In this document: positions 24,233 through 35,439 of the stretch, piece by piece
Numbering within the stretch: the stretch's first letter is position 1
How the letters are laid out: each line of letters opens with the position of its first letter
Assembly: GCF_949987535.1 (NCBI RefSeq)
Contig: NC_080081.1
Coordinates: forward strand, 68,717,603 to 68,781,602
Source of the DNA: Balaenoptera acutorostrata
Lineage: Eukaryota; Chordata; Mammalia; Artiodactyla; Balaenopteridae
Direction: 5' to 3'
Length of the DNA: 64,000 nucleotides
Translations under genes and position numbers: made by a program
The notes under the pieces: model-generated
Seen by the model: the letters and a program-made list of their open reading frames with translations, nothing else
Database searches by the model: none
Told to the model about the DNA's origin: nothing

Positions 24233-24305
24233 AGTTCTTGGTGAAAATGAAAAATGTGTGTTTTATTTTTACTTAAAAACCAGAGGCATTATTTGGCCAA
24301 CCTAA

Positions 24306-24620
24306 TAGATCTCTTCTCAAAACTTAAGAACACATTAGGTATTCTATCAATTTTAGTTGCTTGAAGACATCTCTGGAGTTCAGTCTTCTACTCCAGTAAG
24401 AACTGGTTGCATAATTGTCATCTGTGAACTGCTGTCATCAGCCTTGTGATTCCTTTCATCAAACATGGAATCCAAGAAAAAGAAGGTGTAATATCTGAGC
24501 AATCACTTGGTTGGGTTTGGAAGTTATTTTCACTCAGAGTCATGAATTAATTATACTGTTTTCTTCTAACTTCTGTTGGGTTTAAAAAGTTCCTTAGCAA
24601 TCTTATTTCTCTTTTTATTT
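24306..24620 (+). other. SPART intron 1 sequence, nothing recognised
   Basis: Short unannotated stretch between the mariner and the following repeat-like block. Confidence 0.4.
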
Positions 24621-25910
24621 ATTTATTTATTTTTATGGATAAGCCCTTTTAAGATGGTCCCTTTGAGCCTAATGTTCTGAAATTTCATGGTTGTGGGTTT
24701 TTTTTCATCCTTTGTTCATTGGTCTTTCTAATCTGGGATTTCGTGCTTTCCAATTCTGGGAAATTCTTTGAATTGTTTCTTCAGCTCTTCTATCCCTGAT
24801 ATGTTTTTTTATCTATTCTCTATTCCTGGAAGTTTTGTTATTCAGATGTCAGACCTTCTAGACTGAGTTCTCTCTAATTTTCTTGTCTGTTCTTTCCTAT
24901 TTTTCATCTCTTTGTCTTTTTGCTCTGCTTTGCAGCAATTTTCTATAATTTTTTAACCTTATCTTCTCATCCCTCTATTGAATTTTTCTTTCCAGCTGAT
25001 TTATATATAATTTTTAAAAGCTCCTTTAGTTCTTTGTCCTTTTTTGTATGTGTATATTCTGTTTTTATTTCATGGATGCAGTATTTTTTTTTCTTTATGT
25101 TGATACAAAGGTTTTTTGGAAGTGTTCTACTCCCTGCATATTATCCATTTCAACCAAATTGCATTGTTCTTATTTTTTTTTCTTTCATACTAGATGTTTT
25201 CCTCACCAGTTTTCTGATTCTCAGCTCTCTGCTTATGTATAAGATTGGGGCACTAAAAAGTTAATTGGAGACTCTCTGGGGTAGAACCTATCAACCATGG
25301 CTTCTCTGAAGAGTTAGTTGCTTGGACAGTTCCTGGGGGAACTCTCAGTGCCACTTTCTTTAGGTTTTTCCTCTTGGTGGTAGTCAGATTTCTCAGAGAA
25401 AACACTATAATCTTTTTTCTGGAGTGGTACCTATCTGCCTGGACTCCAAGACCCAAGTTGGGGAGAAAAGGTTGAAGGTCTCAGTATTCAGTATCTAATT
25501 TTTCATTGTCCTGCTTTTGATATTTACCCTTAATCATGTCTGATAGTTCCCTGTCCTGAGACATTTTATTTTATGCTCTTTTGAATGAAAATATCCAATC
25601 TTCTTTCAGGGCTGGAGAGAAATAGTGTTTTGGGGTGCTTGGTATAGGAGAGATCTCAAGGTCTACTTTGTAAATTAGCTTTGAATCAGTCCTTTTTTCA
25701 GCTCTACCTCTACTCCCTCTTCCAGAGGAAGATTGAATCCCATCAGTTCCTGTGCCTTTTGGAGGTTCTGTGATGAGATATAATTGGGGCTGCTTCTCTG
25801 GTTTCCCGATTGACAGTGTAGGCTTCAGCTTTCTCAAATCTGTTTTGTGAGTTACTACTTGTCTTCCTCCTTTTTCAGAAACAAAGCCCTGTTGACTCTT
25901 CATCCTCCCT
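24620..25910 (-). repeat. pyrimidine-rich ancient repeat block, unassigned
   Basis: The text (ttttcttgtctgttctttcc, ctctttgtctttttgctctg, ttggggcactaaaaagttaa, ttggggagaaaaggttgaag) recalls a dispersed mammalian repeat read in reverse, but I cannot name the family. Weak open frames on both strands are not credible genes. Confidence 0.4.
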
Positions 25911-25929
25911 CTTTGTGAGTTATGGCTTT

Positions 25930-27050
25930 GTTACTTGTTTTATTAAAGGATATAATGTGCAATATAGTGCACTAATCTTAAATTTACAGATTTTTTATGT
26001 ATGTATACACCCATGTAATCACCACTCAGATCAAGATAGCATTTCCATATGCTGTAAGGTCCCCTTGTGTCCCTTCCGAGTCTATACCAACACCTGTAAT
26101 CATTATTTTTGTTTCTACCATAATAGACTAGTTTTGCCTGTTCCTCGACTTTACCTGTAAAATCATATAGTATAGTATAGTAGTCTCAATATGAAGTCTT
26201 TTGTATGTGGCTTCTTTTGTGCAATTGGTGAGATTCATCAGCGTTACAGGCATCAATTTAAAAAAAAAATTCCTGCATATTACTGCATAATATAAATATG
26301 CCACTATTTATCCCTTCTCCTATGGGTGGGCATTTGGGTTGTTTAGATTTTTTGGCTTTTGTGAATAAAGCTGCTGTGAATATTATTGTACATGTTTTTG
26401 GTATGTATATTCATTCATGTCTCTTGGTTATATACCTCTAAATGGAATTGCTGGGTCATAGAGTGGGTGAATGTAGCTTTGGTAGAAATGCCAAATTTCC
26501 ATAGTGGCTGTAGCATTTTTCACTTCCACCAGCAAAGTACATGAGAGTTCCAGTTGCTGTCTTCTCTAACACTTGTCAGTCTTCAGTTTCAGCCACCTGA
26601 TAAGTATATATAGCCGACCCTTGAACAACAGGGGATTAGGGGCGCCAGCCCCCCCACGATCAGAAGTCCCTCTACTGCTGTCTCTGCCTCAAACACAAAG
26701 GAATCGGTAAATGACTCATCCAAGGGCAGGAAGCTGAAACAGTTTGGATAGAATCAGCATGCAGACCCTAGTTCTTTTGATTCCACGTAATGTGATCTCT
26801 AATCAAACACAAACTCTCCTCCATACTTAGTTAATTTAAAGAGCTGTAAAATGAAAATACAATACTGTATTTACTGAAAAAATCCTTGTATAAGTGGGTC
26901 CCCTACTGTTCAAGGGTCAGCTGTAGTCATGTTATGGATTTTAGTTTCATTTCCCTGAGGGAATCATGTGTTGAACACCTTTTCACATGTCTTTTAAATA
27001 TTCTCTTTTGTGAAATACCTGTTCATGCCTTTTTCTCATTGAAAAGAATG
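25930..27050 (-). mobile_element. old L1 fragment, split by a Tigger-type element
   Basis: The left part (25930-26610) has reverse-complement L1 phrases such as tcatgtctcttggttatatac and aatggaattgctgggtcata. The right part (about 26935-27050) continues with ttagtttcatttccctgagg and acaccttttcacatgtct. The piece between them is a DNA transposon. Confidence 0.65.
26612..26926 (+). mobile_element. MER2-like Tigger element
   Basis: Imperfect inverted repeats bound it: gccgacccttgaacaacagg at the left and ctgttcaagggtcagctgta at the right. This is the TcMar-Tigger MER2 signature. The outer parts match the family. The middle (about 26670-26800) looks foreign and MIR-like, so it may be a nested older fragment or a rearranged copy. 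Confidence 0.65.
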
Positions 27051-27398
27051 GTTATGCTTTTTTAATAATCTTGTAAGTCATTTTAATGGAGTTTTGGGAG
27101 GAAACAGGGCTAACTGCATGTGAGTAACCTGCCACCTTTAAGTGGAAGTTGGGTAACTTTAAAGCTTCATTCAGATCATTTTTTTTCTCATTTCTGTCCT
27201 CTCCAATGTATGATTCAACCTCATTTTTAATTAGCTACTATAATCTGGAATTATAATGAATTTTAGAGTAAGACTTTTTTGTTCCGACCTTAAAGATACA
27301 GGAAACTTTTATTTCTTATAAGAAACTGGAATAAGAAAATTATTCAACAGATGTGTTCTGGCTTATTCTCTTATGTTTTTTAATTAAAAAGATATTTA

Positions 27399-27453
27399 TC
27401 AGAAACTAACATACCATGGTAAAGCAATTATACTACAATAAAGATGTTTAAAA
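27399..27453 (+). mobile_element. very short retroposed 3' tail with target-site duplication
   Basis: A piece of about 55 bp containing acaataaagatgttt and ending in A residues is flanked by a perfect 13 bp repeat, aaaaagatattta (27386-27398 and 27454-27466). It contains AATAAA and resembles the 3' end of a dispersed cetartiodactyl repeat, so a severely 5'-truncated L1-driven insertion is likely. Confidence 0.6.
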
Positions 27454-27474
27454 AAAAAGATATTTAGGACCAAG

Positions 27475-27650
27475 AGTATTATTTATTTATCCATTCAACA
27501 AATACATATTGAGTGCTTTCTCTACGTCAGATCTAATAATAGGCTTAGGGAATACATCAGTGAACAGGATGGACAAGCAAGGTTCCAGTCCTCTGAAATA
27601 TATTCAGGTAGGAGGAACTGATAATAAATAAGTAAACAAAGAGCTAAATA
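27475..27650 (-). repeat. ancient interspersed repeat (L2/MIR-related tail)
   Basis: The order attcaacaaatacatattga, ggaatacatcagtgaacagg, aataaataagtaaacaaaga is shared with several blocks in this window (about 32990, 34920 and 56205) and is common in mammals. It ends just before the first SPART coding exon. Confidence 0.5.
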
Positions 27651-27684
27651 AGGTAATTAAAGATGTATTTCCTATTTTTCAGAA

Positions 27685-28494
27685 ATGGAACAAGAGCCAC
27701 AAGATGGAGAACCTGCTGAAATTAAGATCATCAAGGAAGCATACAAGAAGGCCTTTTTATTTGTTAATAAAGGACTGAATACAGATGAATTAGGTCAGAA
27801 AGAAGAAGCAAAGAACTACTATAAGCAAGGAATAGGGCACTTGCTCAGAGGAATCAGCATTTCATCAGCAGATCCCGAACACATAGGTCCTGGGTGGGAA
27901 TCTGCTAGACAGATGCAACAGAAAATGAAAGAAACACTACAGAATGTACGTACCAGACTGGAAATTCTAGAGAAGGGTCTTGCCACTTCTCTACGGAATG
28001 ATCTTCAGGAGGTGCCCAAGTTATATCCAGAATTTCCGCCTAAAGATATGTCCGAAAAGTCACTGGAGCCTCAGTCCTTTAATTCACTTCCTCAGCACCA
28101 TGAAGTAAATGGAAACACTTCAACTACAAGTACAGAATCAGTTTCTACACCTAGTACTTTTTCCTTACCGTCTCAAAGTCATCCATCAGAAGCACCTCCT
28201 GCGTATACTCCTCAGGCTGCTGAGGGTCACTACACTGTATCCTATGGAACAGAATCTGGGGAGTTCTCATCAGTTGGGGAAAACTTTTATAGAAATCATT
28301 CTCAGCCACCTCCTCTTGAGACCTTAGGGCTAGATGCAGATGAGTTGATTTTGATACCAAATGGAGTACAGATTTTTTTTGTAAATCCTGCAGGGGAGGT
28401 TAGTGCACCTTCATATCCTGGGTACCTTCGAATTGTGAGGTTCTTGGATAATTCTCTTGATACAGTTCTAAACCGTCCTCCTGGGTTTCTTCAG
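27685..28494 (+). CDS. SPART: SPART (spartin) coding exon with start codon, residues 1-270
   Basis: Spartin is an adaptor and lipid-binding protein that works at endosomes, the midbody and lipid droplets. Loss of it causes Troyer syndrome in humans. The acceptor tatttttcag ends at 27682, two bases before the ATG; the context aaaATGG is good for initiation. Exactly 270 codons precede the donor cag|gtaagc at 28494/28495 (phase 0). An MIT domain spans about residues 16-95, the part that in human binds the ESCRT-III protein IST1. A PPAY motif at 171-174 is the known docking site for NEDD4-family WW-domain ubiquitin ligases. EFSSVG around 193-198 lies where a LC3-interacting motif is reported. The linker at about 125-165 is the least like human. 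Identity is high and I am sure of the gene. Confidence 0.98.
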
Positions 28495-28918
28495 GTAAGC
28501 CAAAGAAAAATGTAAACATAATTTGAAATATGTGTAGAATATATTATTTTTATTTGTAAATATTTATAATGTGTCCAAGACAGTAAGTGCAAAAAGATTA
28601 TTATAAATTCTAGTTCCTTTTTAAATATATTTCATGAAATTTATGAGCCTTGAGCATCTATGTTTGTGTTCGATAGCCTTTCTTTTTCCTGTTCTTTAGA
28701 TGTAAACTCTTGTTTTAGTACTAAATTTGTGAATACAGAACCTGAGGGAAATCAGAATATTCATCCTTAACTTGTAATTTTTTATCTGAGGAAGAAACGT
28801 AATAACTTTGACTTCAAAAGGGATTTATGTAACTCATGTGTGAATGTATAACTGTAAATTTCTATACATGTCAAGCCCCAGCTGAGGGGCTGAACTGGGC
28901 TAGATCCAGTGTCTGGAA

Positions 28919-29152
28919 TAGTGGTTCTCAACTAGTAAGAATAGCCCCCACCCCCAGTCTCCCCACCCTGAGATATTTTGGCAGTAGTTGGGGACATTTT
29001 TGGTTGTCACAGCTGGGACTGGGGAGTGTGCTACTGCTACTGGCATGTATAGTGGGTAGAGGCCAGGTGTACTGCCAAACATCTAAGCAGGAGAGCTCTT
29101 CTCAGTAAAACAATTAACTGAAAATTTCAGTCATGCCAAGGTTGAGAAACCC
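28919..29152 (+). mobile_element. MER20-like hAT-Charlie element, diverged
   Basis: It begins gtggttctcaac and ends aggttgagaaaccctg, with gggacatttttggttgtcac inside. The flanking 8-mers gtctggaa and gtctacaa differ at two positions, in keeping with an old hAT target duplication. It lies in SPART intron 2. Confidence 0.65.
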
Positions 29153-29316
29153 TGGTCTACAAGTAGAGACTGTGACGATCATCTAAGATGCAGTCCTAAC
29201 TTTCCAAGCACATAAGTTTACCAGGATGCCCTTGGTCCAAGAACAAAGACTGGTGCTAAATAGAGGTTGTTGTTAGGAAACTGTTGTGGAATTAGTAACG
29301 TATTCTGAAGGTGATG

Positions 29317-29370
29317 GTCCAATATCAATCTGTTTTTAAAAGAGTCCAATATCAATCTGTTTTTAAAAGA
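29317..29370. repeat. perfect 27 bp tandem duplication
   Basis: The unit beginning gtccaatatcaatctg occurs at 29317-29343 and again at 29344-29370 without a mismatch. It is intronic, with no function apparent. Confidence 0.9.
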
Positions 29371-29379
29371 GTGGACATT

Positions 29380-31479
29380 GGTACAGGGAAATGGGGTTCT
29401 AGAAGTAAGGATTCAGTATACATTGGGTGTAGCAGAAGGGTTTGCATGTAAGGGAGATGACTATTTGAGCAAGGCAGGTGCTTTTATCCAGAGTCCAGAT
29501 GATGTGGTTTAGTTACAGTACTAGTTACCCAGATTTATTTTCTCTCTTGGTATATTCTATTTTCAATTCTTATGCAGCTTGTACATGGAGGCAACTTGAA
29601 GGTTGTTTAAAGATAGTTGGAGACTTACTGGGGATGTATAAAGGAGATATTTTGGGGCATTGTTGAAAGGAAAACTTCATTAATGGACAGGAAGAATAGT
29701 GTGAATCTCGTAAGTTATTTTAAAAAAGAAGCCTGGAGGTTAAAAAGAGTAGGCTTTTTGATTGGGATCGGGAGGGGGCTGATAAAAGATATAATACTTT
29801 CTGCTGATCTGTAATAGAGTAAAAGTGGAATTTAAAAAACCTTTGGGGCCTGGGCTACTGGAGGTGTGGGTAATGAACGTCAGGAACATTCTACATGTAG
29901 AATGAGCTCATGAGCTCAACCATTAAAATGACTTGTTCTCTAGTAAAAATTTGTTCTGTCTTAGTTCTTTTAATTTTGTTTTTAACCTTTCCAACATCTC
30001 CTATTTTGAGTCCTAAATAAAAAGTAAAGTTGTACCCAAAGTTTGAGTCTTTTTAACGGGCTCTCATTTACATGTATTCGGATATTTGTAGCAGTGTCCT
30101 TAAAGAGAGTTACCAGGTGTTCACTGAATTTTTTTGTTCTGAAAAACAAACATTGAAACAACTAAGTATTAGCAGTTAGATGTAATTTCTTATGCTGCAA
30201 AAAAATCTCTATTGCTTTATTTAGGAAATTAGAAATTAATTTGGTTTTAAATAGGCAGACTAGAATTCTATGGCTTCTAAAAACTATTTTTCTCTTCACT
30301 TTAGTTTTAATATACTTTTTAAACTTGTTAAATTTATAGTCAGTTCATAGGGAACTTGGACATGAGATTGCCCTCTGATAGTGAAACTGGGAGAAGTCAG
30401 CCTATGGTGGATGAGCTCACCAATCTGTAATAATCTACCCTAAGAAAGGTCTATAAAGTTTTATTTGAGAAGATTTGAGGATACTCCATTTCAATCAAGG
30501 TGACCAGAATGTAGTTAATCTTAGAGAAATCATGGCATAGTAAAAGAAACCTTTCCCAAACTTTAGTCATTTAAGTACAACCATTATGATTTTTTTTTGT
30601 TAAATCCAACACTTGTTATTCATATTTTTATTTAAATGTCTCATTTGTTAATTTTTTCCTAAACAATAACAACTGTGAAATTGAGGGAAAGATACTGTAT
30701 TTTTCCCTAATACATGTTAAAATATGTTGCTACTCAACTTTAGTTTGTATATTACTTGAAGTCATTTCGTATACCACAGATGGTTATATATCATACTTCG
30801 GAAAATACAGTAATCAGTTTTATTGTAACTTGTCTGAAGTTTGACTTTTATAAAAGTTGGCGAGTGGCTTTTGAGATGACTAAAAAAGAGAGAATCCATT
30901 AAAAAAAAGAATTTGAAAATGTTTGTTAAGCACTTTCTAGGAAGGAGTCAGACTTGAGTGCTTGATCCCTGCACATTTGCATTCTGTTGGTCAGAGATGA
31001 TGATAGTATACCAGAATTTTCCATCATTTATATGAAATATTTAATCCCTTTGACTCATGTTTATCGCACAGTATTTTGATAATCTGTTGTTCTCCCAAGT
31101 TTCTTAATATTAGGAAGAGAGTGTCCTGGGTGAGGGGCGAAGTTATATTCTGGTCACTCAAAGAATAATGGAAATGAATAATTTGGGTATTCTGATTTAA
31201 ACTTAGTTTCTTCTGAATTTAGATCTCTAGGAGGTGAGCTTAATTAAGTCCTATTGTGGTAATCTGACGTCCCCAGATGACGTTGCAGGGCAGCTTTGTG
31301 TCATTTTGATTTAACTTCACAATAGATAGTGAACCCATAAATGTAACTTAATCTTCTTGCTCTGTCAGATCAGGTTGGGTTTAGTTAAAAGAAAATTCAA
31401 CATTTTGAATGCTGGGTTTCTAATTAAAATAATTGTTTAGTTTCTCCGGTGGCAGATAGGATGTGCATAAACCCTAGCC
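29380..31479 (+). other. SPART intron 2 sequence, nothing recognised
   Basis: AT-rich intronic DNA. No exon-like segment, RNA gene or confident repeat was found. Confidence 0.4.
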
Positions 31480-31605
31480 CCACTTCTTGGTGTTGACTCT
31501 GAGCAACTTAACCTCTCTGTGCCTCAGTTTTCTTGTAGTTAAAATGACAACACTAACCAAGAGGATTAAATCAGTAAATACGTTTGGAGTACTCGGAAAC
31601 AGTTT
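31480..31605 (+). repeat. MIR SINE fragment
   Basis: gagcaacttaacctctctg, gcctcagttttcttgtagtt and gattaaatcagtaaatacg follow MIR order in plus orientation. Confidence 0.6.
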
Positions 31606-31970
31606 GATTTCATTTATTTCCACAAAAGGGTGTCTAATTTGAATAATAAAGAAAACCTTAATTTACTTTGACCATTTATTTAAAGCTAGACTCGTTGGTT
31701 AACAGTGGTCTGTTTAAGGGCACCACCTTTAAGACTATATAATTAGTGGAGCAATAACATTTTTAGCACAGTTCCTGTGAGTGTTTTGCGGGGAGATCAG
31801 ACTAGCAAATGACTGATTTTTATTGGGGGTTTGTCGATGCTGATGGTTCTAGAAAGCCTTGTAAAATGCATTTCAAACTTTAAAATGTGTGTTTGCTAGT
31901 ATAACAATATTTAAAACCTCGGTGAAAACCTAGTTCTATTAATTGATTTGTTTTAAATTAACCTTTTCAG

Positions 31971-32168
31971 GTTTGTGACTGGTTGTATCCTCTAGTTCCT
32001 GATAGATCTCCAGTTCTTAAATGTACTGTAGGAGCCTACATGTTTCCTGATACAATGTTACAAGCATCAGGATGTTTTGTGGGGGTCGTCTTGTCTTCTG
32101 AATTACCAGAAGATGATAGAGAACTCTTTGAGGATCTATTAAGACAAATGTCTGACCTTCGGCTCCAG
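31971..32168 (+). CDS. SPART: SPART coding exon, residues 271-336
   Basis: The acceptor accttttcag ends at 31970 and the donor ccag|gtaact falls at 32168/32169. The 198 bases are 66 whole codons, phase 0 at both ends. The product begins VCDWLYPLVPDRSP and ends QMSDLRLQ, very close to human spartin. It belongs to the middle region between the PPAY-containing linker and the C-terminal senescence domain, which has been described as a plant-related region. Nothing is missing or shifted. Confidence 0.97.
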
Positions 32169-32331
32169 GTAACTTATGCAGTCACCTTCAGGATGTAAAC
32201 CTACTTTAACATAAGCACTTCTGCTTTTAAAGAAACTGTAATAAGCTCTAATGTGATCATAGTTAGGAAAGTGAGAGTATATAATTTGCCTGTGTATTCA
32301 CAAATACAAGTTGGGAATTGGCTGTAAATAG

Positions 32332-32565
32332 TGATTAAGATTGTGGTCTCTGGAGTCAGATTGCCTCTGTTTGAATTTGAACTCTTCCACTTAATAGCTG
32401 TTTAACTCAAGCTGTTGATCTTCTCTACAGTTTAGTTTCTTTATCATAAAATCAGGATAATGATAACATCCACTTCATTGGGCTGTGATGAAGATTAAAA
32501 GTTAATACATTAAGGCACTTACATCAGTGCTAGCAAGTAGTAATGTTCTGTGAATATTTGCTTTT
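32332..32565 (+). repeat. MIR SINE
   Basis: Nearly full-length MIR in plus orientation: gattaagattgtggtctctg, ggagtcagattgcctctg, ttcttatcat-like core and gtgctagcaagtagtaatg. Confidence 0.7.
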
Positions 32566-32989
32566 GTTATGACCACTGTCTTACTTCTCAGTTGGGAAAG
32601 TGGGCCAATGGGACTAAATGGTGAAATGAAGGTAATTTCAGCATTAGCATCTGGGTAATATTGGACATTTTAGGGGTATGACTTGAGGAACAGGTTTTGT
32701 TTGAGGGAATTGTCTTTGTTCTCATGATGAACGAAGGCAAAATAAAATGTGATTTAAAATACGGTTGGTCATCCTGTGAACTTGCCTTATTTAGCCCATT
32801 TCCTCGGCCCACATGCTGATCTGTTATAGGGAGTTGAAATAGAGTATAATGGAGATATTTTCTTTAGGTGTTCTTGCCCATCCTAACGTAGGACAAGAGG
32901 GGAAAAATATGTTTGATTGTGTATACTGACAGTTATCTGAGGTTGAAGGAGATTGACAGCATGGTAGTGTAATCTTTTATTTTCTCTTT

Positions 32990-33210
32990 CATTCAGCAGA
33001 TACTTAGAATTCATTATTTAACCTGGTTCTATGTTAAATGATGGGATGGGAAGAAAGAACAGAGGAGGCTATAAAGATACACATATAACAGCTCCTATTC
33101 TTGAGCACCTTACAGTCTGTTGAATAACCACAGTACAGTATGATAGGTGATGGAAAGAAAAGTGAAAGGAGGTCAGGGAGGATTTCAAAAAATAGTTTCC
33201 TTTGAGTTCA
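32990..33210 (-). repeat. ancient interspersed repeat, same family as 27475-27650
   Basis: ttcagcagatacttagaatt, gagcaccttacagtctgttg and tgataggtgatggaaag follow the order of that family. The copy is diverged. Confidence 0.4.
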
Positions 33211-33821
33211 GTCATGAAAGATTTGTTCCTTTTTTCTGAGGAAGTAGAATACACTTTTAATCCATACCTGTATTAAAAATTTAAGATCGAATAGATACTT
33301 AAGCTGTGTTAACAAAACCCACGACCCCCATACAGAAGTGTGTGTAGCCTCGATGTGCTTAGGAGAGGAGTTTACAAAGGCAGCAACATGGTCAAATGGA
33401 TATGGGTTTACGTCTAATAAGCTTTGCTGTTTACTAGCTGAATGAAGTGGCATTCCTTAAGTATTCCAGACCTTTTATGGAGCTGTTTCTCCCTTTACCC
33501 CTACATTCATTTGGCCTATATTACTGGGCTCTAGGAAAGAAATTAAACTGACGTTTAGGTTATATGTTTACTTCCTCTGTTCAGTTTTATTTTTTGGTTG
33601 AATGTTATTTTTAGTTTTCTGTATTGTCCTAGAACTCCAACAGTAAACAAAAGCTAGTTACTAGCTATACTTTTGATTTGCCTTTACTCTTAAGCATTCA
33701 TTCAGCAAAGTGTATGCAAGCAGATCACCTTTAGTGCTGAGTGCAAAAATGGAAAAACAAAATCAACCTTCCAACAATGCAGAGTAGTTAAACTGGATGT
33801 GAGGTTTGTTAATTGCCTTTA

Positions 33822-33926
33822 TTTATTTATTTTTGAAATTTTGAATTTATTTTTTTATACAGCAGGTTCTTATTAGTTATCCATTTTATACATATTAGTA
33901 TATATATGTCAATCCCAATCTCCCAA
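33822..33926 (-). mobile_element. severely 5'-truncated young L1
   Basis: The 105 bp insert carries the reverse complement of the L1 3' end (acagcaggttcttattagtt, atgtcaatcccaatctccc), the same as the large L1 in intron 8. A perfect 16 bp target-site duplication, ttgttaattgccttta, lies at 33806-33821 and 33927-33942. Confidence 0.92.
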
Positions 33927-34275
33927 TTGTTAATTGCCTTTAAACTCATTTAGTCTTGTATGTGTTTCCTAAAACTTATAATTTATTATTTAACTAAATT
34001 CAAATGTAGCTGCATCTGATTTAATGATCACTTGTACCAATTACTGCTGTAAGTTTATCTCTTGTACTTGTTTTTTTGAAATTTGCTTTGGGCTATATCC
34101 TGTGAGCCAAAGAACTCAAAGGTTTGAGGTTTGGTGATGAGATAAAAGTATAGAGAAAGACTAGTAAAAGTAGTTGTAAAACACTATCATTTGAATAGGT
34201 GTATTATTGGAGCATAGTGTACCGTAGCTTAGAGGAAATTTGAATTTGAGCTAAGCTTAGGCTTTTACTCCCTAG

Positions 34276-34431
34276 GCCAACTGGGACCGGGCAGAAGGAG
34301 AAAATGAATTCCAAATCCCTGGAAGATCAAGGTGCCCCTCTAACCAATTGAAGGAAGCCAGTGGCACTGATGTGAGACAGTTGGACCCAGGCAGTAAGGA
34401 TGTGCGTCATAAGGGAAAACGGGGGAAGAAA
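34276..34431 (+). CDS. SPART: SPART coding exon, residues 337-388
   Basis: The acceptor actccctag ends at 34275 and the donor aagaaa|gtaagt falls at 34431/34432. The 156 bases give 52 codons in phase 0. The product is a charged, low-complexity linker (ANWDRAEGENEF at the start, GKRGKK at the end) leading into the senescence domain. It includes an RSRCPSNQ segment that differs from human. This is the fastest-changing part of the C-terminal half and probably unstructured. Confidence 0.95.
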
Positions 34432-34919
34432 GTAAGTAGAGTAAGTGAAAGATCAACAAGGTATGAGTGTGTGTTCTATTCTAATGGTACCTTTCACCAG
34501 TTTAAATTATTTATAAGATCCCCATTTACTGAAGCAGAGCAACTTGCAGATTCACAAAGTGATCACTGGTAAAATAATTATAATCAGCTTTAATATTCCC
34601 TTTCCAAGTATTTGTTACTTAACTGTTTTAAAAGATAATCTATGTTTGGGGGGATAGTTTTTTGCAACTATCTGAAAGATTTTTATAATTATGTTAATGA
34701 TGTGTATGCTTTTTTGTTTTGTGTTATTCTCCACCTTCCTATATACACCAAGATCTTGGGGCTAGGTATGCTTTTCCTTACACTACCATTCTTATTCAGT
34801 TCCTTATTTCTTCATGAGTAGTCGACAGAACAGAGAAAATGGGCTTTTAAAAAATACATTTAGTAGTTTATTCTTTCATTTCTTAGATTTTGTGATATGT
34901 TCCAAATGGTAAATTTGGA

Positions 34920-35230
34920 TTAGAGTTTAGGAAATATTTATTGAGTGCTAGAAAGCTGAGCATAGTGGGAAAAATTTTAAATTTCTCATCTCAGAATATT
35001 TCCCATCTAGTGGGGAGGACAGATTAGCAAAGAGATAATTTCTACCCAATGTGATCATTAGATGAAAGTACATAAGTTGTATAGAACGCTAGGTTGTACC
35101 TTCTACATAGATGAGTGGTGTGGGAAGCAGTTAAGGGGGCTCCTTCTGGAAGGCACTATGGCTAAGATGAGCCCCGAAGGTGAAATAAGCAAACCTATGG
35201 TGAAAGAAAGTAGCATTGTGTGAGCATTGA
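34920..35230 (-). repeat. ancient interspersed repeat, same family as 27475-27650
   Basis: aaatatttattgagtgctag, then ggaggacagattagcaaag, then gggctccttctggaaggca are in the family order. Diverged. Confidence 0.45.
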
Positions 35231-35439
35231 ATTATAAACGGTTTGGTACTGTTCTTTGTTGTATTCCATACTATAAGTGCTCAGTAATTGTCTTTGGAAT
35301 TAATGAATATCACATGAATATTCTACTTTTACTTGCCAACTGTCACTGTGGGTTATGTTGAGCATCTTAGACCAGCTTTATGAGGACATTGGGAGTCCAA
35401 AATGGAAGTTAGAACTTCATTTTTAAAAATTTAATTCCT

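Larger units (their letters stand above)
22723..24305 (+). mobile_element. full-length Tc1/mariner element, Hsmar1-like
   Basis: Terminal inverted repeats are visible at both ends: ttgggttggccaaa at the left, and the right end reversed reads ttaggttggccaaa. TA dinucleotides flank it at 22721-22722 and 24306-24307, the expected target duplication. The span is 1583 bp. Subtracting the nested SINE plus one copy of its target duplication (319 bp) leaves about 1264 bp, the normal length of a mammalian mariner. It is a cut-and-paste DNA transposon lying in SPART intron 1, in the same orientation as the gene. Confidence 0.92.

Noticed and set aside
24920..25264. 114-codon hydrophobic frame resembling a membrane protein
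   Set aside because: Hydrophobicity comes from T-rich repeat sequence; no start or splice context.
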